Below are positions 26,808 to 36,424 of a stretch of DNA of 64,000 bases, piece after piece (position 1 is the stretch's first letter; each line of letters opens with the position of its first letter). A program made the translations under genes and the position numbers. This DNA comes from JACCXG01 sp963750935 (GTDB taxonomy: Bacteria; Acidobacteriota; Vicinamibacteria; Vicinamibacterales; 2-12-FULL-66-21). The DNA lies in NCBI GenBank assembly GCA_963750935.1, contig CAVVSR010000009.1, forward strand, positions 1-64,000. Reading direction: 5' to 3'. The notes beneath the pieces are model-generated. The model searched no databases, was not told the DNA's origin, and saw only the letters and a list, made by a program, of their open reading frames with translations.

Positions 26808-28985
26808 CTAACGCATCGCCACGAGCTCGCGGACCGCGTCCGCAAGCATCCGGGTCTTGACGCGATCGGTGGCGCGCGTCGCATCCGTGGTGACCTGCGA
26901 CGACAGCTTCTTCAGCGCCTGCTGGCGCGGAGCGCCGGCCAGCTTTTCGGCGCCGTCGAGATCGGCGCGGACCGCCGTGATGCGGGCGGCGGCGAGGCCG
27001 TTCGACCGCTCCAGCTGATCGAGGAAGGCGCGCGCCTTGGCGAAGCTCGCCGGCCACACCATCTTCCGCTGCTCCTGCGCATTCAGGTAGTCGAACTTCA
27101 CGGTCTTCGCGGCGTCGAGCTCGTTCTGCGAAATCAAGCCGCTCGGCAGCAGCTCGAAGATGTCGAGGCCGCGCGCGATCTCCGAGCTGACGATCAAGCC
27201 GTTGTACCAGTAGACCGACCAGGAGCCGCCGCTGATCAGCCGGGTGGCGTCGATCGGGCCGCGGTCGAAGTAGGCGACCTCGTAGGGCTTGGCGACGTCG
27301 GTCCAGTCGAACACCGAGATCCCGCCCTGATACCAGCCCTGGACCATGACCTCGCGGCCGGGGATCGGGAGGAGCGATCCGTTGTGCGCGACGCAGTTCT
27401 CGAACGACGTCTGCGCCGCCGGAATCTTGTAGTAGCTCTTGAACGACATCTTGTCCTTCTCGAGCGTGAACAGCGCGTTGGCGCCCCACTCCGGCTTGTC
27501 GGTCTCGCGGCAGCGCGGCTGCGCGCCGCCGCCCCATTCGTCGCTGAACAGGATCTTCTTGCCGTCGTTGCTGAAGGTCGCGGAGTGCCAGAACGACATG
27601 TTGATGTCGGCGACCGCGTCGATGCGCAGCGGGTGCGCGACCTCGCGGATGTCGAGCAGCAGGCCGTATCCGCCGCAGGCGCCGCCGGCGAGGCCGATCT
27701 CGGGATAGACGGTGATGTCGTGGCACTGATTCGGCCCGGACGGCGGCCCGGCCGGCCCGCCACGGCCGCGTCCGCCGCCGCGTCCTTCGCCAGCTGCGGC
27801 GGCCGCGCCACCGGCAGCGGGTGCTCCGGCCGCGCCGCCGGCTGCGGGTGCTCCCGCGGCGGCAGGCTCGGCTGGCGCGCCGGCGCGTCCGCCGCCTCCG
27901 AAGGCGTCTGCGTCACCACCTGGCGCCGCGGCGCCCGCGCCGCCGCGTCCCGGCTCGGTCCGGCGCGGTGGCGGCGCGAGTCCCTGGAAGATGCGCGGCG
28001 AGCTGACGATCGCGGCCTTCTCCGGCGCGGCGACCGGTACCCGGATCACTTCGAGGCGGAATCGCGCCGTGTTCGGATCGTCGATCGGCCCGTCCGTGCA
28101 CCCCGGCAGCTCGTCCGCCGACCGCACGCGCGACGAGCCCGACACATAGATGTAGACGTTCGCCTTGTCGTTCGGATCGGTGACGACGGTGTGGGTGTGC
28201 GAGCCGCGGCAGGTCTGGACGTTGGCGACGTACTTGGGCGCTTCGATGTTGGAGATGTCGAAGATGCGGATGCCGCGCAGCCGGTCCTTGCTGACCGGTT
28301 CGGGCACGCCCTGGATGCCGCAGTCGACACGGCCGGTCTGCCCTTCACCCGACACGAACAGCAGGTGCTTGTAGACCGAGACGTCGCTCTGCGACGCCGG
28401 GCAGGTGTAGACGATCTTCAGCGCCGGCTTCGCCGGATCGGTGATGTCGAACACCTGGAAGCCGTTGTAGTTGCCCTGCACCACGTACTTGCCGGTGAAG
28501 GCGAGATCCGAATTGGTGACGCCGAGGAACTTGGGCGACGGCGGCGTGGTCGACACCAGGCGCAGGTTCCAGGCCGCCTGGCCGGCGTCCCAGCGTCCGG
28601 CTGAGAGTCCGACGCGCGGATCCGGGCTCGGCGGCGTGGCCGACACGATCGGCTTGACCGGCGGCGGCATCACGTCGGGCGGCGGGGTCGGCGGCGGCGG
28701 CGGATTGCCGCGGCCTCGACCACCACGACCGCCCGCAGCAGCGGCATCAGCGGCCGGCGGCGTGGCGGCCTGCTGTGGCGCCGCGGCCGGCGGGGTCGCT
28801 GGCGCTGCCGACGGCGGCGGCGTGGCCGGTGCCGGTGCGGGTGTCGCGGCCGGCTGAGACGGGGGCGGAGTCGACGGCGCGGCGGCCGGCGGACTGGACG
28901 GCGCCGGCGCAGGCGGCGCGGACTTCGAAGCGCAGCCGACAGCGATCACACCGGCGGCAACGCACGCAAGGACGAAGGACCTCAT
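26808..28985 (-). CDS. LVIVD-repeat lipoprotein with low-complexity linkers
   Basis: A 725-residue lipoprotein. The signal ends in a lipobox with Cys at about 18 (GVIAVGC). Residues 20-90 are a Pro/Ala-rich linker, followed by a Gly/Arg stretch. The body is a beta-propeller of LVIVD-type repeats (GFQVFDITDPAKPALK, GIRIFDISNIEAPKYV, GISVFDWTDVAKPYEV), interrupted at about 370-440 by a Gly/Ala-rich insertion. The C-terminus (from about 620) is helical. The role is unknown. ATG 28985 has GGAG 8 nt upstream; ATG 28991 is also possible. It follows the DUF305 gene by about 47 bp, likely one operon. Confidence 0.87.
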   Translation of the reverse strand: MRSFVLACVAAGVIAVGCASKSAPPAPAPSSPPAAAPSTPPPSQPAATPAPAPATPPPSAAPATPPAAAPQQAATPPAADAAAAGGRGGRGRGNPPPPPTPPPDVMPPPVKPIVSATPPSPDPRVGLSAGRWDAGQAAWNLRLVSTTPPSPKFLGVTNSDLAFTGKYVVQGNYNGFQVFDITDPAKPALKIVYTCPASQSDVSVYKHLLFVSGEGQTGRVDCGIQGVPEPVSKDRLRGIRIFDISNIEAPKYVANVQTCRGSHTHTVVTDPNDKANVYIYVSGSSRVRSADELPGCTDGPIDDPNTARFRLEVIRVPVAAPEKAAIVSSPRIFQGLAPPPRRTEPGRGGAGAAAPGGDADAFGGGGRAGAPAEPAAAGAPAAGGAAGAPAAGGAAAAAGEGRGGGRGRGGPAGPPSGPNQCHDITVYPEIGLAGGACGGYGLLLDIREVAHPLRIDAVADINMSFWHSATFSNDGKKILFSDEWGGGAQPRCRETDKPEWGANALFTLEKDKMSFKSYYKIPAAQTSFENCVAHNGSLLPIPGREVMVQGWYQGGISVFDWTDVAKPYEVAYFDRGPIDATRLISGGSWSVYWYNGLIVSSEIARGLDIFELLPSGLISQNELDAAKTVKFDYLNAQEQRKMVWPASFAKARAFLDQLERSNGLAAARITAVRADLDGAEKLAGAPRQQALKKLSSQVTTDATRATDRVKTRMLADAVRELVAMR

Positions 28986-29032
28986 AGACATGACTCCGTG
29001 GCTCTGACGCAGGAACCGTGGCACGTGAACTC

Positions 29033-29692
29033 TCATTTGGGGCTGCGCTTCTCCGCCTCCGCGAGCATCTTCTTCATGAACTCGATCTCGGTGGTCTGAT
29101 CGGCATACAGGTCCGACGCGAACTTGAACAGGTCGTCGTCCTGCAGCGCGCCGTGCGCCATGAAGAGATCGTCGACCATCTTGATGGCGCCTTCGTGGTG
29201 CTTGATCATCGCCATCAGGAAGAGCCGATCCCATTCGGGGCCGCGCGCCTTGTCGAGGCGGGCGAGTTCCTCGGGCGTGAGCATGCCGGGCATCAGCATG
29301 TCGTGCTCGACGCCGTTCATCTTCATGCGATGGTGCGTGGAGTTCGCGTCGGGCACGGTCTGGCCGCGATCGCGCAGCCAGTTGCGCATCGAGTCGATCT
29401 CGTCGCGCTGCGCCACCACCATCCGCTCGCACAGCACGCGGATGTCGGGGCGGGCGCCATGCGAGGTCGCCCAGCCGGCGATCAGGACCGCCTGCGCGTG
29501 GTGCGGGATCATCCCGGCCATGAAGTCGACGTCGGCGTCGCTGTAGGGCTGCCTCACCAGATCGGGACGCGCGACCGGCTCCGGCCCCTGCCCCCCTTGC
29601 GGCGGCCCGCCGGATGCGTCGTGAGCGTCGAAGGTGGCGAGGGCAAGACCGAGGACCGCGGCTGTCAGGAATCGGCGTGATGAGATGGGCAT
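29033..29692 (-). CDS. Exported DUF305-domain protein
   Basis: A 219-residue periplasmic protein with an N-terminal signal (about 1-28) and two DUF305 halves: FMAGMIPHHAQAVLIAGWA and FLMAMIKHHEGAIKMVDDL. The paired Met and His residues suggest a copper- or other metal-binding four-helix bundle, which is known for the family only in outline. It is first in the minus-strand pair with the LVIVD lipoprotein. The ATG at 29692 has no clear ribosome site. Confidence 0.87.
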   Translation of the reverse strand: MPISSRRFLTAAVLGLALATFDAHDASGGPPQGGQGPEPVARPDLVRQPYSDADVDFMAGMIPHHAQAVLIAGWATSHGARPDIRVLCERMVVAQRDEIDSMRNWLRDRGQTVPDANSTHHRMKMNGVEHDMLMPGMLTPEELARLDKARGPEWDRLFLMAMIKHHEGAIKMVDDLFMAHGALQDDDLFKFASDLYADQTTEIEFMKKMLAEAEKRSPK

Positions 29693-29755
29693 TGGCTGTT
29701 GGCGAGACAAATCGTACGCGATTCGTCCCGGCTTGGAAAGTGGCGAAATTGTTGA

Positions 29756-29819
29756 TTTACCGGCAATTCCAGACAAACCTGTCGCGTTCGCCGGGCCGAT
29801 TACAATCACTGCCGGTAAA
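29756..29819 (+). promoter_or_regulatory. 10-bp inverted repeat flanking a putative promoter before the carboxylesterase
   Basis: TTTACCGGCA (29756-29765) and TGCCGGTAAA (29810-29819) are perfect inverted copies 44 bp apart. TACAAT (29801-29806) between them is a plausible -10. Half-sites flanking a promoter suggest control by a dimeric regulator or DNA looping; no regulator gene is adjacent. Confidence 0.55.
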
Positions 29820-29862
29820 TAATGACGACGGCCGGACCCGGCTTGCTTCACGGAGGACCTGC

Positions 29863-31441
29863 GTGCGACGACTCTTCGGTTCAGGATTGATGGTGCTCGC
29901 AACGACGCTGCTCGCCGGCCCCGCCGCCGCGCAGGTGAAGACGTCGGGCGGCCTGGTCCAGGGCACCACCACCGCCAACGGCCAGATCCGGGTGTTCAAG
30001 GGCATCCCCTTCGGGGCGCCGCCGGTCGGGGAGCTGCGCTGGCAGGCCCCGCGCCCCGCCGCGCCGTGGCAGGGGGTCAAGGAGGCGACCGAGTTCGGGC
30101 CGCGCTGCCTGCAAGGGCAGATCTTCGGGGACATCGTCTTCAAGGAACTGAGCGAGGACTGCCTCACGCTCAACATCTGGACGCCCGCGAAGGCCGCGAG
30201 CGACCGGCTGCCGGTGATGGTCTGGATCCACGGCGGCGGCTTCCAGGCCGGCGCCGGCGCCGAGCCGCGCCACGACGGCGAGGCGTTCGCGCGGAAGGGC
30301 GTGCTGCTGGTCAGCGTCAATTACCGCCTCGGCGTATTCGGCTTCTTCGCGCATCCCGAGCTGACCCGCGAGTCCGGCCGCAACGCGTCGGGCAACTACG
30401 GCATGCTGGACCAGGTCTCGGCGCTCCGCTGGGTCAAGGACAACATCGCGGCCTTCGGCGGCGATCCGGGCAACGTCACGATCTTCGGCGAGTCGGCCGG
30501 ATCGTTCGCGGTGAGCGCGCTGATGGCGTCGCCGCTGGCGCAGGGGCTGTTCCACAAGGCGATCGGCGAGAGCGGCGCCTACTTCGGCGGTTCCCTCAGC
30601 CCGCTGCCGCTCCGGCCGCTCGCCGAGTCCGAGCAGCAGGGTGACAAGTTCGCGGCCGCACTCGGCGCCGCCTCGCTCGCGGCGCTGCGCGCGAAATCCG
30701 GCGACGAGATCCTCAAGGCCGCGCTCAAGACGCAGCCGTGGTTCTCGCCCACGCTCGACGGCTACTTCCTGACCGAGGACGTGCCCGTGACCTTCGCCGC
30801 CGGCAAGCAGGCCAGAGTGCCGCTGCTCGCGGGCTGGAACGCCGACGAATCGCGCGCCGGCGTCGTGCTCGCCAAGCAGAAGCCGACCGCGCAGAGCTTC
30901 GCCGACGAGCACGCGCAAGCGCTTCGGCACCCACGCCGACGCGATCCTGAAGGCCTACCCGTCCTCCACCGACGCGGACGCGCTCGAGTCGGCCGCCGCC
31001 CTGGCGAGCGATCTCTTCATCGGCTACGGCACCTGGCGCTGGATCGAGATGCACCAGAAGACCGGCGGGGCTCCGGTCTATCGCTACTCGTTCGACCGCA
31101 AGATCCCGGTGCCGGCGGACCACACCGTGAACGGCATGCCGGCCACGGCGCGCGACGTCGGCGCCCGCCATGCCGGCGAGATCGAATACGTGTTCGGCGC
31201 GCTCGAGCTGTCGCTGCCCAAGGTCCCCTGGGAGCCTGCCGATCGCCAGCTCTCCGACGCCATCACCACCTACTGGTCCAACTTCGCGAAGCGCGGCGAC
31301 CCGAACGGCGCGGGCCTGCCGAAGTGGCCGCGCTACGGCGACGGCGGCCGCGTCCTGCACCTCGATCAGAAGATCGCGGACGCGCCCGACGCCTTCAGGG
31401 CGCGGTACGAGTCGCTCGACGGGTTCGTGCAGAAACGGTGA
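29863..31441 (+). CDS. Type B carboxylesterase, frameshifted
   Basis: An exported carboxylesterase of about 525 residues (alpha/beta hydrolase, esterase-lipase family). The signal peptide ends AAAQ. Catalytic features are HGGGF (oxyanion), GESAGSFAVSALM (Ser), an acidic residue near NADESRAG and the His region GARHAGEIEYVFG, the last lying after the frame change. One extra base at about 30916-30923 (CAAGCGC) shifts the frame; removing it restores AQRFGTHADAILKAYP and the rest of the domain. The start is GTG 29863, with GGAGG 6 nt upstream. Either a sequence error or a recently broken gene. Confidence 0.85.
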
Positions 31442-31480
31442 AGCACGTCCGCACCGAGGACGTGCGCACGTGCTCGGTGT

Positions 31481-31521
31481 CAGTTTCCAGTTGTCTCTGC
31501 ATGGTAACTGGTAACTGGTAG
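31481..31521. repeat. CAGTTTC / GTAACTG heptamer array, inverted
   Basis: CAGTTTCCAGTTG is followed, after about 10 bp, by two GGTAACT units in the opposite sense. The array sits between the converging carboxylesterase and antiporter genes. Confidence 0.75.
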
Positions 31522-31534
31522 CACCTGAAACGCA

Positions 31535-33267
31535 CTACTCCCCCGCCAACAACTCCGTGTGCGCACGCGCGCGCTCGCGATCGATCTGTTCGGGCGTGGC
31601 GCCGAGGTTCTCCAGGATGTTCTCGACGAACGCCAGCGCGACTTCGCCTTCGCCCGAGTAGACGGTGTCGGCGCCGGCTGCCTGCAGCGCCGGGACGTCA
31701 CGAAGGTAGCCCGCACGCGCGAGCACGCGGATCTTCGGGTTCATGCCGCGCGCCGCGCGGATCACCTCGGCGCTCTGCGCCATCCCGGCTGAGCCGAGAA
31801 TCAGGCTGCTCGATCCGCCGACGCCGGCGGCGGTCAGGGTATCCGGGCTGGTGGCGTCGCCGTAGACCGCGTCGACGCCGTCCTGGCGCAGCGACCGCAC
31901 CGTATCGATGTTGAGCTCGATGACGGTCGGCGCGATGGCGTTGTCACGAAGCAGCCGCACCACCATGCGCCCGGTCGGTCCGTAGCCGATGACGACCGCG
32001 CGGTGATCGGGATCGGGCTCGCGCGGCGCCGCCGGCTCGGTCTCTGGATCGGAGCCGCGGGTCCGGTTGAGCACGGCGCGGAGCGCCGGTCGCGCCGCGA
32101 CCCACGACTCGACCGGCCCGATCGTCCGGTAGAGCAGCGGATTGACGACGATCGACGCGATCGACGTCGCCACCAGCACGTTGGTCGCCGCCGCGGTCAG
32201 GATCCCGAGCTCGCGGCCGAGCGAGGCGAGGATGAACGAGAACTCGCCGATCTGCGCCAGCGCGATCGCGACGGTCAGGGCCACCTTGAACGGATACGCC
32301 ATCGCCCGCACGATCACGAACGCGACCAGCGGCTTGCCGATCAGCACGACGGCGAGCGCGCCGGCCACCAGGCCCGGCGCCGCGACCAGCGCCCGCGGAT
32401 CGAGCAGCATGCCGACCGACACGAAGAACAGCACCGCGAACGCGTCGCGCATCGGCAGCGCCTCCGACGCGGCGCGCAGGCTGTACTCCGATCGCCCGAC
32501 GACCATCCCGGCGAGGAACGCGCCGAGCGCCATCGAGACGCTGAAGACCAGCGCCGAGCCGACCGCGATGCCGAGCGCGAGCACCAGCACGGTCAGCGTG
32601 AACAGCTCCCGCGAGCGCGTCCGCGCCACGTAGTCGAGCAGCCGCGGAATCACGCCGCGTCCCGACGATCGCGGTGAACGCGACCAGCGCCGAGACCTTG
32701 ACCGCGGTCAGGATCAGCGCGAGCCACAGCGGCCCGCCGTCGTGCGACGACCCGAACAGCGCCGGCAGCAGCACCAGCGCCACCACGGTGAACAGGTCCT
32801 CGACCACCAGCCACCCGACCGCGATGTGTCCGCCCTTGGTGTGCAGGTCGTTGTGATCCGACGAGCACCCGGATCAGCACGACCGTGCTCGCCACCGCCA
32901 GCGCCATGCCGAAGATCAGCCCCGCCGACCAGTCCCAGCCGGACGCGCGCGCCACCAGCGCGCCGAGCACCGTGGCCGCGACGCTCTGCGCGATCGCCCC
33001 CGGCACCGCCACGCGCCGGACCGCGAGCAGCTCCTCGATGTGGAACTGCAGGCCGACGCCGAACATCAGCAGGATGACGCCGATCTCCGCGAGCTGCTCG
33101 GCGAGCGTGGAGTCGGCCACGAACCCGGGCGTATGCGGGCCGACCAGCGTCCCGGCGAGCAGGTAGCCGACGATCGGCGACAGGCCGAGGCGATGGGTGA
33201 TGAAGCCGAGGACCAGCGCCGCAGTCAGGCCGCCGGTGATTGTCAGGATGAGGTCGTATGAATGCAT
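31535..33267 (-). CDS. CPA2-family cation/proton antiporter with TrkA-N domain, two frameshifts
   Basis: A KefB/Kch-like transporter of about 575 residues once two frames are joined. About 12 membrane segments occupy residues 1-385 (SPIVGYLLAGTLVGPHTPG, VGWLVVEDLFTVVALVLLP, AQIGEFSFILASLG). A cytosolic TrkA-N Rossmann domain (about 420-540) has VVIGYGPTGRMVVRLL and would bind NAD(H). Such proteins exchange K+ or Na+ for protons. Extra bases at 32857-32860 and in a CCC run at 32661-32663 break the frame; removing one base at each yields LVDHNDLHTKGGHIAVGW and IVGRGVIPRLL, both family-typical. Probably one intact gene in reality. Confidence 0.85.
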
Positions 33268-33402
33268 CGGGCGCGGGCGAGATCGACGTCGTTATCTTCC
33301 CACGCCAATCTGCGGCGGCGGACGTCTCTCCCGTGAAAACGGGATGCAGCTCAGCGGCAGTCGACGGCCCGAAAGGTGAATAGGACCAGGCGAGGAGAAC
33401 CA

Positions 33403-33903
33403 ATGAGCGAAATGGACAAGCTATATAGCCACATCGACGACATCGAAGTGGCGATGATGACCACACGACGCGCCGACGGGCACCTGCAGTCGCGCGCGAT
33501 GGCCACACAGAAGCGCGCCGCCGGCGCCGATCTCTGGTTCGTGACACTCGACGGGATGCCGAAGCTCGACGACATCGCCGCCGATCCGCACGTCAACCTG
33601 TCGTACTACAAGGATCGGACGCGCGAGTGGGTGTCGGTGTCGGGCCTCGCCACCATCAGCAAGGACCGCGCGAAGATCCACGAGCTCTACGCGCCGGACT
33701 GGAAGGCGTGGTTCCCGAAGGGAGACGATCCCCGGCACGGCACCAGGGACGATCCCCGCATGGCCCTGATCGGCGTGACCGTGCACGCGGCGGTCTTCCT
33801 CGAGGTCAACAAGCCGCAGCCGGTGATCCTGTTCGAGCTCGTCAAGGGCTGGCTGACGGGATCGACGCCGGAGCTCGGCGAGATGCACAGGGTCGAGAAA
33901 TAG
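33403..33903 (+). CDS. Pyridoxamine 5'-phosphate oxidase-like flavin-binding protein
   Basis: A 166-residue protein of the general-stress-protein 26 type PNPOx-like family: split-barrel FMN-binding fold with HIDDIEVAMMTTRRADGHLQ, LWFVTLDGMPKLDDI and WVSVSGLATI. Actual substrate unknown. The start is ATG 33403, with GAGGAG 5 nt upstream. Cytoplasmic. It is followed directly by a nonamer array and the converging VOC gene. Confidence 0.87.
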   Translation: MSEMDKLYSHIDDIEVAMMTTRRADGHLQSRAMATQKRAAGADLWFVTLDGMPKLDDIAADPHVNLSYYKDRTREWVSVSGLATISKDRAKIHELYAPDWKAWFPKGDDPRHGTRDDPRMALIGVTVHAAVFLEVNKPQPVILFELVKGWLTGSTPELGEMHRVEK

Positions 33904-33907
33904 TTCT

Positions 33908-34036
33908 GCGGGTTCGGCGGGTTCGGCGGGTTCGGCGGGTTCGGCGGGTTCGGCGGGTTCGGCGAGTTCGGCGGGTCGCGGTTCCCGGATCCCCGAATCC
34001 CGAATCCCGATCCCGATCCCCGATCCCCGATCCCGT
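33908..34036. repeat. 9-bp (CGGGTTCGG) tandem array plus degenerate CGGGATT units
   Basis: About seven near-perfect 9-bp units (33908-33978) are followed by about seven 6-7 bp units of the type CCCGATC/CCCGAAT (33982-34036). Together they fill the gap between the converging PNPOx-like and VOC genes. The 9-bp period is unique in this window; all other arrays are 7-bp based. Confidence 0.88.
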
Positions 34037-34040
34037 CTCG

Positions 34041-34430
34041 TTATCCGATCATCGGGTCCTTCCGCTTGACCAGCTGCAGCGCGAGCCCCCACGGATCCCG
34101 CAGCATCATGATCTGATCCCCCGCCGGCGTGGTCGTCAGAGGGTCGACGATGGTCGCGCCGGCGGCGACGAGGCGGTCGCGGTCGGCGGCGGGATCGTCG
34201 GCGACGAAGGCGACGTGCAGCAGCATCACATCCATCGCGGCGTAGTCGGGCACTGCCACGCGCGGATTGCGATAGAGCTCCATCATCGACTGCCCCGCGC
34301 CGTCCTTCAGGAAGCGGATATTGAGGGGCTCGGGCCCGGACCTCGCGATCGAGCACCCCAGGTGCGTCACATACCAGTCCGCGATCGCGCTCGGGTCCGA
34401 CACCTGCACGGCAACATGTTCGATTCTCAT
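34041..34430 (-). CDS. VOC (glyoxalase/bleomycin resistance) family protein
   Basis: A 129-residue single-copy vicinal oxygen chelate fold protein: HVAVQVSDPSAIADWYVTHLG, then MMELYRNP and LHVAFVADDPAADRDRLVAAG, with DPWGLALQLVKR at the end. The metal ligands appear as His5, Glu52 and Gln in LALQL. Substrate unknown. The stop lies against the 9-bp array. Confidence 0.85.
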   Translation of the reverse strand: MRIEHVAVQVSDPSAIADWYVTHLGCSIARSGPEPLNIRFLKDGAGQSMMELYRNPRVAVPDYAAMDVMLLHVAFVADDPAADRDRLVAAGATIVDPLTTTPAGDQIMMLRDPWGLALQLVKRKDPMIG

Positions 34431-34482
34431 GATTCAGATTCTGACGCGTGCCCAGTCAAAAGGGAAAAGTCGACGTCACAAG

Positions 34483-36324
34483 TCAGCGCGGGAACAATTC
34501 CGACGCGTCGCGATACGTGAAGCCGAATCGCCGCGCGAACGGCGGATCCTGGGTGCCGTTCCCGACGTAGACGCAGCGCGCCGGATCCAGCCGGTAGCGG
34601 CGGATGAACTGCACGGCGAGGCCGGGCAACGGCTTCCGGCACCAGCACGCCGGTGGGCCGGCGGCATGCGGACAGCCGGCGATGTCGATCGGCACCTGCA
34701 TGCCGTGGCGCACGCGTTCGACGATCGCGGCGGCCGCAGCCTCGTCCGCAACTTCCGGCTGCCAGGTCATGCCAAGCACGGTCCATCCGTCGTCCGCGTA
34801 GCGGCGCAGTACAGGTCCTCGCGCCTCGAAGACTTCGACGTCGCCGGCTCCGATCGGTGTCCGGCCGCCCGATCGGCTCCGATACAGCACATCGTCTGCC
34901 CACACGATCAGCGCGCGGCCGTCGAACGAGGGATCGACGCGCCGCTCGAAGCTCACTTGGTCGATGCGTGAGAAACCCTCGGACGCATCCGGCGGCTCGA
35001 GCTCGCGAAGGTAGCGGAACTGGACCATCGGCCCGAACATGGAGGGATCGCGGCGGCTCGCCTTGCGAAGCTCCTCGGGCTCGGGCAGGCGGCCGGTCTT
35101 GTCGAGGATTCGCGACACGGCATTGATTTGCGCCTCTTCGATGGTGGTCGTCAGCCAGACGCAGCGGACCGGCAGGCCCCGCTCGGCGGCTGCCTGGACG
35201 ACCGCGGCGCGCGAGTGCCGCGACACGTAGGTGTTGTCGAGCACCACGCGTGACTGCCCGGACGCGAGCGTGCGGTCGAGCACCGGCAGCAGCCCTTGCA
35301 GCGTGCCGCCCGCCTCGTCGCGATTGATGCGCGCGTAGCCCTCGCCCACCAGCGACGCCGCGATGGTGCTCTTGCCCGCTCCGGGCAGCCCCATGACGAT
35401 GACGACTTCGCCGTCGGTGCGAGCCGGAGCCGCTGTGCGCAGCGTCTCACGCGCGTCGACGGCGCGGCAGGCGGGGAAACGCGCGGCCAGCTGCGCACGA
35501 TCCTCGTCGGTCAACGCGACCTGCCGGACGCGCGCCGACGAACGCGCCGTCTCCACACGCGTCGGTCCAGGCAGGGGAACGATGATCGGGGCAAGACCGG
35601 CGATCGCCGCAAGCGCGACGTCGTGAGGACTCGCCGCGCGCTCGGCGCCGATGCCGCGCAGCACCGGGTCGGACGACAGCCGCGCGCTGCCGGTGCTCCC
35701 GCCGAGCGGCCGATGGGCGAGGAGCTGCAGGCCATGGTCGACGCAGGACTGCACGACACCGTTGAGGATGCTCCGGTCGTGGTGGAGGTTGACCTCGACC
35801 TGCACTGAGGCGATGTCGGCGAGCCGGCGCGCTTCGTCGATCTGTCCGACCGTGACGTTGCAGAGGCCGATCGCCGCGATCAGACCGCGGCGCCGCAGGG
35901 CCTCGAGCGCGTTGACGCTCGTGGACAGGCTGACGCGCGGATCGACGGCATGCAGCTGGTAGAGATCGATCCGGCTGACGTCGAGCGCGCGGAGACTGGC
36001 TTCACACGCGGCGGTCAGGGCCCCGGCGCGGCCGTCCGCCGCCCATCGGCCTTCCGGACGTGTGAGACCTCCCTTGGTTGCCAGACGAATCGACGAGCGA
36101 TCGCCGGACCAGCTGCGCAGGGCGCGCGCGATCAGCCGTTCGTTGTGGCCGGTCTCGGAGTCGTCCCAGCAGTAGGCGTTGGCCGTGTCGAGAAGCGTGA
36201 CGCCGGCATCGAGCGCGGCGTGCAGGACGGCAATCGCGCGGTCATCGTCGCGATCGGCGGCGGTCGACAGCCGCATGCAGCCGATCGCGATCGGCAGAGG
36301 TCCTGCCGGGATGTCGCCAGGCAT
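34483..36324 (-). CDS. Aldo/keto reductase fused to a P-loop kinase and a degenerate HAD phosphatase
   Basis: A 613-residue three-domain fusion. Residues 1-290 form an aldo/keto reductase with the tetrad in place: Asp in LLDTANAY, Tyr, Lys in ATKGG and His in YQLHAVDP. Residues about 305-450 form an AAA_33/polynucleotide-kinase-like domain with Walker A GLPGAGKST and an Arg-rich lid. Residues about 470-613 resemble a HAD phosphatase of the polynucleotide phosphatase/HisB-N type, but the motif-I nucleophile position reads VWADDVL instead of DxDGT, motif II reads TWQP instead of TNQ, and motif IV reads GNGTQD. The third domain therefore looks catalytically dead. The kinase-phosphatase part resembles an RNA-end repair or nucleotide kinase; coupling to an AKR is unexplained. 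Confidence 0.85.
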   Translation of the reverse strand: MPGDIPAGPLPIAIGCMRLSTAADRDDDRAIAVLHAALDAGVTLLDTANAYCWDDSETGHNERLIARALRSWSGDRSSIRLATKGGLTRPEGRWAADGRAGALTAACEASLRALDVSRIDLYQLHAVDPRVSLSTSVNALEALRRRGLIAAIGLCNVTVGQIDEARRLADIASVQVEVNLHHDRSILNGVVQSCVDHGLQLLAHRPLGGSTGSARLSSDPVLRGIGAERAASPHDVALAAIAGLAPIIVPLPGPTRVETARSSARVRQVALTDEDRAQLAARFPACRAVDARETLRTAAPARTDGEVVIVMGLPGAGKSTIAASLVGEGYARINRDEAGGTLQGLLPVLDRTLASGQSRVVLDNTYVSRHSRAAVVQAAAERGLPVRCVWLTTTIEEAQINAVSRILDKTGRLPEPEELRKASRRDPSMFGPMVQFRYLRELEPPDASEGFSRIDQVSFERRVDPSFDGRALIVWADDVLYRSRSGGRTPIGAGDVEVFEARGPVLRRYADDGWTVLGMTWQPEVADEAAAAAIVERVRHGMQVPIDIAGCPHAAGPPACWCRKPLPGLAVQFIRRYRLDPARCVYVGNGTQDPPFARRFGFTYRDASELFPR

Positions 36325-36330
36325 CCGCGA

Positions 36331-36422
36331 CAGTTTCCAGTTCCAGTGCCAGTTGCGAAGTCAGTCAGTAGTCGTTCCGCTTCCCGCTTCCCGCTTCCCG
36401 CTGGAAACTGCAACTGGAACTG
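36331..36422. repeat. CAGTTTC-type inverted heptamers around a CTTCCCG array
   Basis: The left arm CAGTTTCCAGTTCCAGTGCC (from 36331) and right arm TGGAAACTGCAACTGGAACTG-like sequence (36402-36422) are inverted. The core contains three direct CTTCCCG units. It lies between the co-directional TPR and AKR-fusion genes. Confidence 0.85.
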
Positions 36423-36424
36423 TT

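Noticed and set aside
33904..34040. CRISPR-like array
   Set aside because: The units are contiguous 7-9 bp repeats with no spacers and no cas genes; the same holds for every other array in the window.
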